This document shows positions 1-12,020 of a stretch of DNA of 64,000 nucleotides, one piece after another. A model generated the notes under the pieces. That model searched no databases, was not told where the DNA came from, and was given only the letters and a program-made list of their open reading frames with translations. The position numbers and the translations under genes are program-made. Source of the stretch: Endomychus coccineus (lineage: Eukaryota > Arthropoda > Insecta > Coleoptera > Endomychidae); the NCBI GenBank assembly GCA_958510875.1, contig OY294068.1, forward strand, positions 23,292,297-23,356,296, given 5' to 3'. Position 1 is the stretch's first letter. The number at the start of each line of letters is the position of its first letter.

Positions 1-795
1 GGAATGGAAACTTACATACCCCAAATCAACAAATCACCGTCATCTGGTGAACTATGGTTCAATAAAATCTGTTCTAGGGTGTCGCTTCAACACAAACCGC
101 TTACCGTCGTTGACGCCGTAACCCATGTTTAGAGACCAGAACAGAATATGTTGAAGCCAGAAATATGTGCAATGAAACAATAAACGCTTCGAAAGGAGAA
201 TACGAGTATAATACCAAAATTAGATCAAAGCTTGTCGAATGTCCGAATGGCGCCCATTCGTTTTGATCTTTCGCCAAAGCAAATGGTATAAATTTCACTT
301 CCAGTTCATTCCCTAACCTAACCAAAGATGATGGCACCCTGGCTACTACACCACACGAATAAAGCAACCTTTTTGTTGGAACGTTTGGAGCAAATTCCAC
401 TCTCTAATATTGGTGCCATCGATAGCCATATGCCTGAAATTGTCTTTCGTCAGCACACAACAAGATGCATTCTGCATGATCTCAATACCAAAAAGTCTAT
501 GGGGTCAGTCGGAATTCTACCTGTCGTTTCTCGAATGTGCGCCTGAATTAACATCAATTTTCTGCAGGTTGTTTTCCCTTTCATACAAGCTTGGTGTCTT
601 TCCTTTCAACTGGGAGGCAGCTGCATTGTACTATTATCTGTGATCTCTATAGTCATGGAGAAAGCAATTAACATGGAGCTTATCCAATACCTAGAGAGCT
701 CCATAGTCGTTAATGACCGGCAATATGGCTTTCCTCAGCAGAGATCAACAGGAGGCCTGCTTGCCTACGTAACATACGTATGGCAGAAATCTATT
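1..795 (+). pseudogene. LINE A: degenerate Jockey/CR1-like non-LTR retrotransposon, upstream part of RT region
   Basis: Translating across frames gives recognisable linker and early reverse-transcriptase sequence of a Jockey/CR1-type element. It includes the stretch DDGTLATTPHE near 328-360, MPEIVFRQHT near 430, CAPELT and LFSLSYKLGVFP near 537-610, and NDRQYGF near 713-730, the latter being the usual RT fingers motif. Several stops and frameshifts break it, so it is not functional. Coding sense stops at 795 and resumes in the same logical order at 4020, so the gap is a later insertion. The 5' end lies outside the window. Family placement rests on motif recognition; Jockey versus CR1 is not resolved. 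Confidence 0.75.
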
Positions 796-1060
796 AGATA
801 GATAGATAGATACTTTATTGGTGCCTTTACAATACAAGTAGTTTTGCACAAGTCAAAAAAAAAAAGTAATATATAAACAATAAATGTATACATAATAAAT
901 ATAAAAATGGAATACGACAAAACATAACATGTTAAAATATACTAAGATCAAGAAGACTTTCATTAAAATCAGGGAAATTTAAAAGCTTCAACTGTCATAG
1001 AAAAGTTTAAAAATTCATCAAAACTATAAAAGGAATGCATGTTTAAAAAAGCTTTAACTT

Positions 1061-3518
1061 TTAATTTAAATGTATTAAGAGGTAAAGTAGCAATGAAATC
1101 TGGTATCCTAAAAAACTTAAACTAAAATAATTCAAACTGTATCTACTAGATCTTAACCTAATACATCCTATATCGATGTGATTATTTGTTCTAGTATGGT
1201 AATTGTGTAGATCTCTACGAAAAATATGGATATCAGATTCTTTTGCCAAAATAAGGCATTTGTAAATATAATAAGATGGATATGTCAAGATATTGAGATC
1301 TTTAAAATAGTTACGAACGTCTACTCTAAAACCCTTGTCAAGAATTATACGTATGGCTTTCCTTTGAATTCCAAATATTCTATTAGCATGAGGTGAGTGA
1401 CCCCAACATAACAGCGCATACGATATGTGTGAGTGTATTAATGCATAATAAGCAGTCAACAATACTTCACGAGGTACACAGCCCTTTAGGTTTCGTAACA
1501 CAAACAAACCCTTCGACATCTTCTTCGCAATATAATCAATATGTAAGTCCCAGTTAAAAGTATGGGTTAAATTTACTCCCAAAAACTTTATGGAAACTGG
1601 ATTTTTAAAATTTATAGTTCGGTGAGTGAATAACATGCATTCTGTTTTTTTGTGATTCAAGCACAAGTCGTTAGCTGAAAACCAGTCAACTAGTAATGAC
1701 TGTGATTCCCTTAATGAATCTAACACTACAGATTCATCTTGATCACATTTTGAATTTGAGGTATCAGCACAAAATAATAGTAGGAGATCGTCTGGATTCG
1801 CTACCTTCATTAGGTCATTTATAAATACAATAAAGAGGATAGGACCCAAAATAGATCCCTGTGGTACCCCACAAACGGCAGTTACATGTTAGATGTAGTA
1901 TTATTTTGATAGGTGTATTGCCTCCTATTCGAAAGAAAGGAACTTAATAATTTACAACTAGTGTCATCAAAACCGTAACAAGCAAACTTTCAAAAATTTT
2001 AGAAAATATAGGTACCAAGGCTATAGGACGAAAATTGTTGGGATCATTTGTGGGACCTTCTTTATACAAAGCAATAATTTTTGTAATTTTTAAAGAGTCT
2101 GGATACAATCCTGCATTTATGCTGAAATTTATTAAATCAGTTAAGGGATAGACTATAGTGTTTAACGTAAGTTTGACTAATTCAACAGTTAGACCAAAAT
2201 GGTCAGTGCTTTTTTTATTTTTGAGATTATGTATTATGTCCCTAATTTGTATATAAGAAGCATTCTTAAAAGAAAACTGTTTGGAATTACTGGGTAAATG
2301 GAGAAGATAATCTGTAAAGAGCCTGTTTGTATCAGGAATATTATGTTTAATTTCTCTTGTTATATTAAGAAAAAAGTCATTAAGTGTATTGGCACTGAGA
2401 GAACTTTTAGATTTAGCAGGTAAATTTCTATTTTGGTTTATAATGGTCCAATAACTGTTTATTTTATTAGGTGTGTTATTGATATAATTTTGATACGCTA
2501 TTTTTTTGCTGTTTTCCAATTCAAATCTATATAAATATTTGATCTTTTTGAAAGCGTTTTGTATTAGGACGTCATCAGGAAGTACGCTTTTTAAATCACT
2601 CAAGATACGTATATGATCCCTTAAACTCCTAAGTTTTTCGTTAAACCAGTTTAGTGGTGTCTTATTATGCTTTTTAATAGCTTTTTGTTTAACAGGAAAA
2701 GCAATATTTAAGGAATTTATAAATACATCGATAAAAAAGTTACATTTTATATTTGTATCAACATTTGATGACTTTATAAAGTCCCAATTTGTGTTATTTA
2801 TCATAGAAAAATAAAGCTGTTTACCTCGCGCAGTTATGGGGCGACTTATTTCTTCGCTAACAGTATTTATGTCGTTACGTGGTGAGACTTTAATACTAAT
2901 AGCTTTATGGTCCGAAATATTTGGATCATCCACACTAGCAACAAAAGATCTGTGATTTTGAAAATTTATAATTATATTGTCTAAACACGTTTTCTTACGA
3001 GTACTTTCGAAAATTGTAATGTCAAAACCAAAAGATAAAATAAGATCCCTGAATAATAAAAATCTACTATCAGTAGTATGGAAATGAACATTAAAATCGC
3101 CTATAATGATGACATCTAATTTTTTAGAAACAAGTTTGTTAAATAATTGAGACATAATATGTAGAAATGTGTTGAAATTTCCAGCGGGTGGACGATAAAT
3201 CGTTATTACAATTAACTTTTCATTTTCAATCAATACAGCCGCAAGTTCACGTTCATTAGCTATGGACAGATTCACTAGATCGGACATATTAGAACAATTT
3301 ATATTAATATTACACATTATTAAAGCACCACCTCGGAGAGTAGTACGAGAAAAACAAGAAATTATATTGAAATTATCTAAAGTGAATTGTTCAGCTTCTT
3401 CAGATAATAGAAAATGCTCAATTATACACAAAATATTTAGGTAAGGATTAGTCTCTTTTACATAGACATTAAGTTCATTGATTTCATTTCGTACTGATTG
3501 AGCGTTCAGATGAACCAC
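1061..3518 (-). pseudogene. LINE B ORF2: endonuclease and reverse transcriptase, deleted and frameshifted
   Basis: The N-terminal 524 codons (3518-1944) hold an apurinic-type endonuclease. Visible motifs are HLNAQSVRNEI at the start, the IGDFNVHF block and the SDHKAI block. The linker leads to the first RT motif NFRPIALVPIFSKIFE. From there the sequence jumps directly to FDDTSCKLLSSFLSNR, so roughly 100 residues containing RT catalytic motif A are missing. After a frameshift the RT resumes at QGSILGP and runs to 1061. The catalytic box, normally FADD, reads FCADTS here. Endonuclease and RT would nick the target and copy the RNA in an intact element; this copy cannot. Confidence 0.8.
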
Positions 3519-3574
3519 ACATACACAATGTTCACAAATATTTGCAGAACTAGTTATGTTATAATCGTTGTTTG

Positions 3575-4015
3575 TTAAGGTGTCAATTTCTGAATGGGGC
3601 GCCTTGAAAAAAATTTATTTATAGCCACTCCTTCAGGCCACGTTTTGGAATCCATAACAGTTCCCAAATATTCAGTTGAAAATGAGAGTTTGAAAGAAGA
3701 ATTAATATTCGGTTGTTTAGACTGTAATTTTTCGCAGGTGATTTGAGGTACTGTTGGTTTCAAATAATTTATTATGTCTTGTATTGAAGTTAATGGGTCT
3801 AATCTAGTAATGTGAACATGTGAGAGTGTTTTTTTTGGTGCCCCTTTGGTTTTATTTTGGGTTTTACTGGATGTTGATTTTTCCCAGGATTTTGTTGCTT
3901 AGTTGGTGAAGACATTTTACGAGATTTTTTCTTCGTTACTATTGTCCACTCCTCTTCGATTTTTAGAAGATTCGAAGATTTAGTGCTGGAATCATTTTCT
4001 AAATCGATAAATTGA
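3575..4015 (-). pseudogene. LINE B ORF1 C-terminal remnant
   Basis: Two short reading pieces (4015-3799 and 3763-3575) lie just upstream of the ORF2 endonuclease on the same strand. The first has EEEWTIVTKKKSRKMSS followed by a lysine- and proline-rich stretch. The second ends with VMDSKTWPEGVAINKFF, a pattern common at the C-terminus of insect LINE ORF1 RNA-binding proteins. The N-terminal part is absent because the insertion is 5'-truncated. The first 30 or so codons of the longer open frame (up to 4113) belong to the flanking LINE A and not to this gene. Confidence 0.55.
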
Positions 4016-4019
4016 TATT

Positions 4020-4565
4020 GAAAAACGTGGAGAATCTCTAGCTGTATCATTGGATATCTCCAAAGTATTTGACCGAGTCTAGCGCCGAACCCTTCCTGAG
4101 ACACTTCCGTCATATAGTTTGCCGCCTCAACCTTGTCCCTTACTAACTAGTTTTCTCTCAAATAGGTCACTCCTCGTGGTGGTTGACGGAGTATGCTCCG
4201 ATACAATGGCTATTAACGCTAGGGTTCCAGAGAGATCTGAGTTGGCACCAACTTAGTTTCTGCTCCGTATCAACTGCTGGAAGTGACCCTCTGTCACGTT
4301 CAAATCTTTGCAGATTATGGTACACTTCACACCGCTTTCTCATCTACAGTCACTATACCATCCAATGAAGCCAGAGGAACAAGACAGAGTTGACGCAATT
4401 AATGGAGATCTGGTGATGATTTCAAAATGGGGATCTGATAATCTAGTAGGGTTTAATGCAACCAAAACTCAAGCTTGCTTTTTCTCCAGGAAGGCGGATC
4501 CCACAATCCCTAATATGATGTTCTTCGAACATTAGTGTTTACCTCTCGTGTAGTCAATGTATAGG
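4020..4565 (+). pseudogene. LINE A: downstream part of RT plus 3' end, internally deleted
   Basis: Coding sense of LINE A resumes with SLAVSLDISKVFDRV, which is RT motif A, followed by FLSNRSLLVVVDGV and DTMAINARVPERSELAPT, the normally QGS-containing block. At 4380-4510 it reads KWGSDNLVGFNATKTQACF, then PTIPNMM. It then jumps straight to the element's 3' end (FFEH, then the GTAGTCAATGTATA terminus), so the C-terminal RT region is deleted. The 3' end matches the ends at 58,530-58,580 and, inverted, 12,573-12,620. Confidence 0.75.
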
Positions 4566-5541
4566 AAAAAACAAAGACATAAGCACAGTATTCTAGAATC
4601 TTTGGACATTTTGAAACATTCATATAACAATAGTAACATAATGTTAAATAATAATGCAAATGCACTCACACCCAAACCATAATCTACCCCCATCCCTTAA
4701 TATGTACCATATTCAGATTGATTTCTCATATTTAGGAACATAATTTTAGATTTAGGTTCAGTTGATAATTCCTAGCTTTGACAATGTCACAGTGTGGTGA
4801 AACAATTTGCCAGTATTATTTCTAAATTAAATGTTTTGTGTAAGTTCATTTCTCCAACTTCCGAAAATTAAAATGAGTTAACGCCGAAGTCATAGATATA
4901 CTATTATGTTGCTAGATTAATTTTTTATAAGGTAGTAATGATGATGTTGCATTATACACAAAGAATACCTTTCCAATACCTTGGGGTTAAATAATTGAAT
5001 CCATCGTCTGCGAAACCGAGATTGTTTAAAAATTCAGAATGCGACGCTTATCAATTTTCTTGCATAACTAAATATAGACATGACATAAAATCGATATGTA
5101 TTATACGTTGTTATTAATTAGCACGTGTCGCTATCCGTTAGGAAGAAAAGCCATCTCATTCAGTGCTGGCAGTAAATTACCTCTAGATGTATACATTTCT
5201 ATTATTGATTCATTGATAGTAATAATTTTCTTGATTGATTCAATTTTCCTGCTGGGTTCAGTAATTTAGAATAAAAGGACTCGAATTCGAATCATGTTGC
5301 TTCAAGACTGAGTTTTAAATGTAAATTACAACCTAATAACTGTAGATGCTCCAATTTGTGATCAGGAAATAAAGCAGAAAAATGGCCAAAGTAAAAAAAA
5401 ATCAGCAGAATAGATTTTTATTATTGATAACTCCTTGCTTTGAAAATGCCACAGTCTGGTGGAACAATTTGTCAGTATTTTTAAATTAAATGTTAAAAGT
5501 CTTGTGTAAAATTTGAGTTTTATTCTCCAACTTCCGAAGAA
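4566..5541. repeat. Intergenic stretch with a diverged direct repeat
   Basis: No coding sequence was recognised. A block of about 100 bp at 4765-4865 (CTTTGACAATGTCACAG, then GTGGTGAAACAATTTGCCAG, then TTCTCCAACTTCCGAA) recurs diverged at 5427-5541. The second copy ends exactly where the palindromic element begins. Confidence 0.4.
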
Positions 5542-6907
5542 TAGATTTTGATGATTTTTTTAAAATCAATTCTAGAAGTCATTTAAAAACAATTTTACCA
5601 GTTTATTTTTTCATGATATGCATTTTAACATTTCTGCAGAGGTAAATGCATCTTTTTGAATACATTTTGACGAGATAATTTTAAAAATGTTGTAAACCTG
5701 GCCAAATATAGCCAAAATAGTCCAGAATTTCTTACTCGGGAGTTTTTGGAATTGCTGATCACGATTCCAGTGCCAGACTCGAACTACGACGAACCTTAGG
5801 TTCAGAACTTCCTGGTACTATCGTCGTCTCCAGAGAATTGGGAAACATCTTTTGCAATGGAATGGAACTTATTGAAGGGCTTCTCATGATGTTGCGGGTC
5901 TTGACCTTCACCCTCAATAGTCACCTGATGGAGAGGATGCCCTGGTGACCAAGGTCATCTTCATGGATTGTTTTTAATATGCTCTGAAATGCAACCAAAT
6001 TTGTTTCTCGGGGATTTTTTGGCGCGCTGATCACTGGAGTCGGAATCAATCGACGATGCATCTTATAAAACAGATCTGTGCGGCTACAAAGAATTCAAAA
6101 TATATCTTTCGCACAGTAATCAAACTTGATTGAGTTTTTCTAGTGCGAAAAAAATAATAGTGAATGTTTATGATTTTAAATGTAGTAAATTTTTATAATT
6201 AAGTTTGTTTTTTAGGAATTAATCTACAACAGATAAGTTTACAAGAAAAAATAACAAAAACAATATCGTAAAACACGAATTTCAACTTCAACTTTTGAAT
6301 TATTTATTAGAAATATTACATTAGTAAAAATCACGTAGTCTTTATTATTATTATTATTTTTATTATTTTTGATTCCGAATCCAGAATCGTGATCAGCGCC
6401 CATAAATTCCCCGAGAGACGAAACTGGTTGTATTTCAGAGCATATTAGAAAACAATCCCTTGAGATGACCAAGGACGTCAGGGTCTCCTGACCACCAGGT
6501 GACTATCGAAAGTCATGGTCACAACCGGCAACCTCAACTAACCTCTCACACAAGCTTCATCCAATGCCAAAAGATAATTTCACAAATTGCTTGGAGATGA
6601 CATAGTATTCGAGATACGAATTTGGTTGCATTTCAGAGCATATTAAAAAACAATCCATGGAGATAACCTCACCACCAGGTTACTATCGACTGTTATGATG
6701 ATGACCGGCAGCATTGAGAGAACATCCCCAAATAGGTTTCATTCCATTGCAAAAGACATTTTCCCAAAATCCCTGGAAACGTCAAAAGTACCAGGATGTC
6801 CTGAGCCCAAGTGTGTCATAATCTAGCACAGGAATCTTGATCAGCAACCCCGTAAACCACCGCGAATGACTTCTAGAATCGATTTAAAAGAATCATCGAA
6901 ATCGTTT
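5542..6907. repeat. Old palindromic (inverted-repeat) element, about 1.37 kb
   Basis: The two ends are inverted copies: TGATGATTTTTTTAAAATCA then TTCTAGAAGTCATT at 5549-5585, against AATGACTTCTAGAATCGAT near 6865. Further in, TGCTGATCACGATTCCAGTGC (5753-5773) faces GCACAGGAATCTTGATCAGCA (about 6819-6849). The block around the CCTGGTGACCAAGG motif (5830-5960) has two inverted relatives on the right (6440-6560 and 6640-6790), so the right arm is internally duplicated. There is no coding potential and the arms are clearly diverged. This fits a fold-back or MITE-type non-autonomous DNA element, but no target duplication was confirmed. Confidence 0.55.
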
Positions 6908-8090
6908 CTACCGATTTTTTTCCCAACCTTTTCTGTTTCATTTCCTCGACTAGATATTGGTTATTTATTTCTGATTTTAATCATCTTTGTTTTGCAGGGA
7001 AAATGGTTTCATCTGTTTTCACGTTTTTAACTGTATGTATAGTGAATTGTGGAAAAATTGAGAAAACGTTTATGTACTTTTAAATGAGAAATTATTGTTT
7101 TTAATTTAATTTCTGGAATGTAATAGTTCCACTGTAGTTTGATAAAAAATCGATGAAGCTAACTTAATCATAAAAGTGCAGGGTGCGATATTAATACTCT
7201 TGATAATTAAACGTAGGGGATATTTCACTGGGAAGTCAATATATGGAACAATGTATTATTGTTGTAGCACGAGGATTGTGTGCAGTTCCTATAAATTTAC
7301 ACCATTTTATTTTGTATTGATTTTACTCGTTTGGCGCAGGATACACTTGGGAGTTAATCTACGTAATAGGATATAGATACGATCGTCCGCATCCTAGGTC
7401 TGTGGCGGCGCTAATATGTTATTCAGAACAAATTTTGAGGTCTGGCTAATTTCATATAACTTAGCCGTATGAATTACATTTAACATGATGCTTAGCTCTA
7501 ACACATGTATGTATTATTCATCATCTTAGTTTATTAGTGTAATTTCGTGCTCACCTAAAACAGTTTGGAATATATCATTCCTGTAGAATTGTTATGGAAT
7601 TATTATAATATGTGCGTGGGCCAAAGTCTACCATTCAACCATTATCAACGGAATGTGTTACGTGTAAGATAATATCATCATCAGTGTTCCCAAATAATAT
7701 AATGCAATAAGGCTACCTACCTATCATAGTAGTAGCCATTATGTGAGCTGTCAACCAATCAAAATAGAGTAGTATAAATATTAAAAGGCGCTAAAAAACA
7801 CCCAGGAGACCTAAAGTGAGGTTAAATAAATATGTATCAAGTTGCACCAGAAGTAATGATTTCTAACGCATGCTCATTAATATTGAATTGGGGCTTTGGA
7901 ATTTGAAGGATAGACTGTAGTGATTGACATTTGGAGCTTTCCACTAATAAATGCTCCCACTAAATCGACCGGCGATCATAGTTCACGAACTATGATAGCC
8001 GGTCGAAGACGTTACTCACCTTTCAATGAAGTGCTTGAACATTCAATCACTTGCTCTTCCCTAATGAAGAAACATATATAATTACTCCAG
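6908..8090. other. No recognisable gene; one 40-bp palindrome
   Basis: AT-rich sequence with only short, unrecognised open frames. The single structured feature is a near-perfect palindrome at 7966-8005, listed separately. Confidence 0.5.
7966..8005. repeat. Near-perfect 40-bp palindrome
   Basis: The sequence begins CGACCGGCGATCATAGTTC and ends with its complement GAACTATGATAGCCGGTCG. Only one base pair in the stem is mismatched. It could extrude as a hairpin or be a fused pair of short terminal repeats. Confidence 0.7.
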
Positions 8091-8091
8091 C

Positions 8092-9480
8092 AGGCAATCG
8101 ATACACTGGCCCCTATGCTGTGTGAAATGCTGAGCGCCAGCTTGGCACTGAGCTACATACCGGAAGAGTGGAGGGCGGCAAAGTTGGTATTCATACCAAA
8201 GCCAGGGCGAGTCTTACGCCCAGTCAAAATCTTTTTGTCCGATCAGTCATTGTTTTCCTGAAAACTCTAGAGAAACTGATCGACAGGCATGTTAGGAATG
8301 GAACTTTTATGAGAAACCCCTTACATCGTTATCAGTATGGTGCACTGGTTGTACACCACCATAGTGAGACACATTGTAACATACGTCGCAATCGTGTGGC
8401 GAAAAACAAAAAAGAAAGTATTCCAGCATTCCCTGAACAGAGTTGAAAGGCTGGCGTGCTTAGGAATAACAGGTGCAATGTCGACCACTCCAACGGTTGC
8501 TGTTTGGGTTGGAGCCACTGCGCCTCGCCGTGCAGTCAGAAGTCATAAGAGAAGCGTATCGCTTTGATCTTATTGAACAAGTAAAGGCCGACTGTAAAGG
8601 CCGAAGCATTCTTGGATTGCTTGGATCACCTGGGCCATCGGGGATGAGATCCGACAGGATCAAGGTTCACATGACTTCCCAACTGTTCACGATTCAGACC
8701 TTGAATGGGCAGAGTAACGCTGGGGGCAATCCTCATATGATACCAGGGGATTCCGTATGATTTACGGAAGGCACCAAGACCGAAAAAAGTACAGGTGCTG
8801 GAATAGTCGAGACAACGGACGAAGGAGAAATGATTTCTTCGAACCTAGGGACACTAGCGACAGAATTCCAAGCAAAAATAGTAGCAATTACAAGATGTGC
8901 TCGAATTATGAGGGGGAGAGCCTAGACAAATCACAATCATAGTGAGTAACCTAACAGTGCTTAAGGCTTACTGGAGTCATACACAATCACCTCACTTGTG
9001 TGAAAGAACTAACGGCACTAGTAAAGAACCCCAATAGAGTGACACTCGTATGGGAGTATGAGGAAACTAGACACGAAGGGAATGAAACTGTCGTCGCACT
9101 CGCTAAAGTGGGGGCGGAACAACCCCTGGTTGGACCAGAGCCAACCTGTAGCATTTCTCATGCCACAACGAAATCTGTAATCCAAAAATGGCTCGAGAAA
9201 GAGCACCGTGCCTACTGGAGGGAACTGCCCCGTATGTCGCACTCCAAGCGACTAATGGGAGATCTCCAGCAGCAACGAGTGAAAAATCTACTGACGTTTA
9301 GCAGACGAAAGAACGGAATCTTCTTGCATGAGTCTGGTAGATCAGCCTACATGTAGGGGATGCGGCGTGGAAGAAGATACACCCATACATGTGCTGTGGC
9401 TGTGCAGGGCATACGCAGTTGTTTGTCGGACATACCCCGGAGACGATAAAACTACACCCGAGGAAATTAGATGTATCCCC
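8092..9480 (+). pseudogene. I-like non-LTR retrotransposon remnant (RT, RNase H and zinc-knuckle pieces)
   Basis: Frame-shifting translation shows EEWRAAKLVFIPKPGR (8168-8215), the usual opening of RT in I/R1-like LINEs, then a jump to the thumb region (YTTIVRHIVTYVAIVW and ERLACLGITGAM, 8345-8490). Weak RNase H-like sequence follows near 8760-8920 (STGAGIVE, then EFQAKIVAI). After that come NRVTLVWEYEE, AYWRELPRM and RLMGDL (9036-9270), and a terminal CRGCGVEEDTPIHVLWLC block (9350-9410), a CCHC-like knuckle. RT palm motifs A to C are deleted and many stops are present. RNase H in the pol ORF points to the I superfamily; the exact clade is not resolved. Confidence 0.7.
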
Positions 9481-11047
9481 TAATTCAGGCTACTGAACTT
9501 CATATAGAATACACCGAACTGATGAGGAGATAGCAATATATGAGGGCACAATAGGACACTAACGACCGCAGTGCAGCGGCAACCCTCTGGAAAGGAGAAC
9601 CAACCTCGCGAGGGAGGGATTTTAGTTCGTAAGAATCCGGCACAACCGAGGGCGCGGGTCCCCGAAGGCGTCTATGCAAGATTTCCCCTCCTCTATGCAA
9701 AAAAAAACGCAAGCGCATTTCACAGTTAACTCGATGACACGTGTTCCAACATTCAGAAGTGAGTTTGACACGTGCTTCAACATTCCGACATGTGTTTCAA
9801 TATTCCAGCAATAATTTCGCCACTAAGTTTTACAATCTCTATAGTGGTGTGTAAACAGCTTTATGTAATACGTGCGATAAAGTCAGATGGTGTAAAGCAC
9901 TCAACTGACAAAGAATACGAATATATAAGGTAAATCTTGAAAACATGCAGTTTTTACTTTCAACAGAAAGAGAAAATACTCAACATTCATGTTTATATTC
10001 TCAAAGTAAACATCCTTGATTTGAATGTTAAATTTCGACTTCATAAAATATATATCATGTACATCTTGTTCAAAAGTTATATGTACTTTGATTTGTGTGA
10101 AAAATTTAAGCAGAAAATTACGATTTGCTAATTATTATTACTGATCTTTCTCTCTGATCTAATGAACTATTTGTGAAGTAGGATTTCTATGATAGATTAG
10201 TATTCGAAATTCGTGTTTATAACTAGAGAACACTTGTCTGTAAGCCTGGAAAATTGCTTGTCACCGAAGTGTCCTGGGCGAAGGCGAAAAAAAAGAAGGA
10301 TGAGTGATACTATGATTTAGAATTATGTAATATCAACCATTTATATTATTCAAAATGGTCCTATGGTTTATATTGGCTTCTCGAATGAATATACTGTAAT
10401 ATCATACCATTCGTCGATACAAGAGAAGACATTTGAGTTGTTGAACATGTCAAGGTTGTAAACGTTATATCTTGTCGAATCGTAATAGCGATTCCTAATT
10501 GAAGTAATACGATATTTCAAGTGTGACAGAATAATAGGAAGTGACAAAAATTCACTGAACATCGTAGATAATGAAATAAAAATATCAACCGCTTTGTGGG
10601 AAGTAGATACTTCGAGCTGGCTCATATCTCTTCTAAAGTGCAATTGCATTCCATTAAATTTTATAGTTAGCTGTCATCCTTACAAAGTTTTTATGATGGC
10701 GTGTCATACTAAAAATACAATTCCCTTTTTATGTAACATAACCACACAATTATTCTCAGACAATGTATCCTCTGAAATCTCTACGATCCACAGACTTAAA
10801 TCCGATATAACTTTCAGATTTCGAATAACCAGTGTTGTTAGTCGGCATTTTATATAGATTCTGGATAATTTGTTGAAAAATGGATTAACACATTCTATAT
10901 TTTGAACATTATAATCTATTCGATATATCCACCAATTGTTTCACCATCATCATAATCAGGAAACAGTTGAATTAAGCTAGAGGGTGTGCCAAAATTATGT
11001 GTGCTATGGAACAATGCATTGGATGAATAACAAACACATTTTTGTGT
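9481..11047. other. No recognisable gene
   Basis: Nothing supportable was found. 9720-9800 has three loose repeats of an ACACGTG(T/C)TTCAACATTC-like phrase, and 10,368-10,857 has overlapping short open frames on both strands with no recognisable domain. Confidence 0.4.
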
Positions 11048-12020
11048 TAGAAGCCAATAGACTTGATGGTAATCCACTGAAACTGACAAAAGATCTTAGA
11101 AAGAGCTCTCTATTATCTATTGGAATTTTTTCTTCACTAGGGAGGCGATGTTTAGGTCGTGACTTTTGACAATATCGAGAACAATGCTTTCATCCTTTCT
11201 GTGACTTGATGGTGAAATCAAATGAAGAGAAATTGAATGATGTAGAAAATATTGAATTCTTGTTGGAAGTAGGAATCCTCTCCATCAAGTTCATCTAGTT
11301 CGGACTGCAAACAATTTTGTTGCTTTGTTCGATGTCGTTATCCGGTAACTGTAACAGCATCACCCTCCTGAACGATAAAGACCAGGAGAATAAAAGATCC
11401 CTCTGGCTAATTCAGCCAGAACATCCTTGCACTCCCGTACAAACCTAGAAGTCGTTCTAGGGGCGCGGAGCGCGCCTAAGGCCGTTCGGCTGTTGTTGCA
11501 GATATGAATCCGCCTCCCTCAGTAGTTTTTTATCAGGTTCTCCAGGTCACAGGTTCGGATTGCACAAACCTGGGCCTGAAAAACCGTTACGTGAGCACGT
11601 AAGTAAACTGAAAGTTCAACTCTGACTTCGGCTCCGTGTCCCCCTGACAAAATGGGTCCGGAGTTTTTGTTCTCCTGGTCCTTTTATCGTCGAGGAGGGT
11701 AACGTTCTTACAGTTACCGGAGAATGACATCGAACAAAGCAAAACATTGTTTGCAGTCCGAACTAGATGAACTTGCTGAAGAGGACTCCTACTTCCAACA
11801 AGAATTCAATATTTTCTACATCATTCAATTTCTCCTTAATTGATTTCACTATCAAGTCGCAGAAAGGATGAAAGCATTGTTCTCGATAGTGCCAAAAGTC
11901 ACGACTTAAACATCGCATCCCTACTCTGAAAGAAATTCCAATAGATAATAGAGAGCTCTTTCTAAGATCTATTGTCAGCTTCGGAGAATTACCATATCCG
12001 AGAGTTTATTGGGGCATCTT
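11048..12020. repeat. Palindromic element, about 0.97 kb, arms about 330 bp
   Basis: The left arm (about 11,048-11,395) and right arm (about 11,680-12,020) are inverted copies. For example, GATCTTAGAAAGAGCTCTC at 11,092-11,110 faces GAGAGCTCTTTCTAAGATC at 11,951-11,969, and TTCATCTAGTTCGGACTGCA at 11,291-11,310 faces its complement near 11,753-11,772. The spacer of about 280 bp is GC-richer and contains CTGGCTAATTCAGCCAG, a small hairpin. There is no transposase. It resembles a fold-back or hairpin-type non-autonomous DNA element; no clean target duplication was seen. Confidence 0.65.

Larger units (their letters stand above)
796..4015 (-). mobile_element. LINE B: 5'-truncated non-LTR retrotransposon nested in LINE A
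   Basis: This minus-strand element carries the end of ORF1, an endonuclease and part of a reverse transcriptase. It ends at 796 in a (TATC)n-type tail, seen on the plus strand as GATAGATAGATA. LINE A coding sequence flanks both sides (WQKSI before, then EKRGESLAV), so the insertion point is clear. A short TATT repeat at 792-795 and 4016-4019 may be the target duplication, but such a short repeat could be chance. ORF1 is truncated and the RT is internally deleted, so this copy is dead. Confidence 0.8.

Noticed and set aside
3262..3444. Plus-strand open frame of 60 codons
   Set aside because: Antisense shadow of the LINE B endonuclease.
8321..8518. Minus-strand open frame overlapping the I-like LINE
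   Set aside because: Antisense to recognisable LINE thumb-domain sequence.
10368..10857. Overlapping open frames of 93 (-) and 87 (+) codons
   Set aside because: They overlap in antisense, lack known motifs and lie in AT-rich DNA; neither can be supported as a gene.
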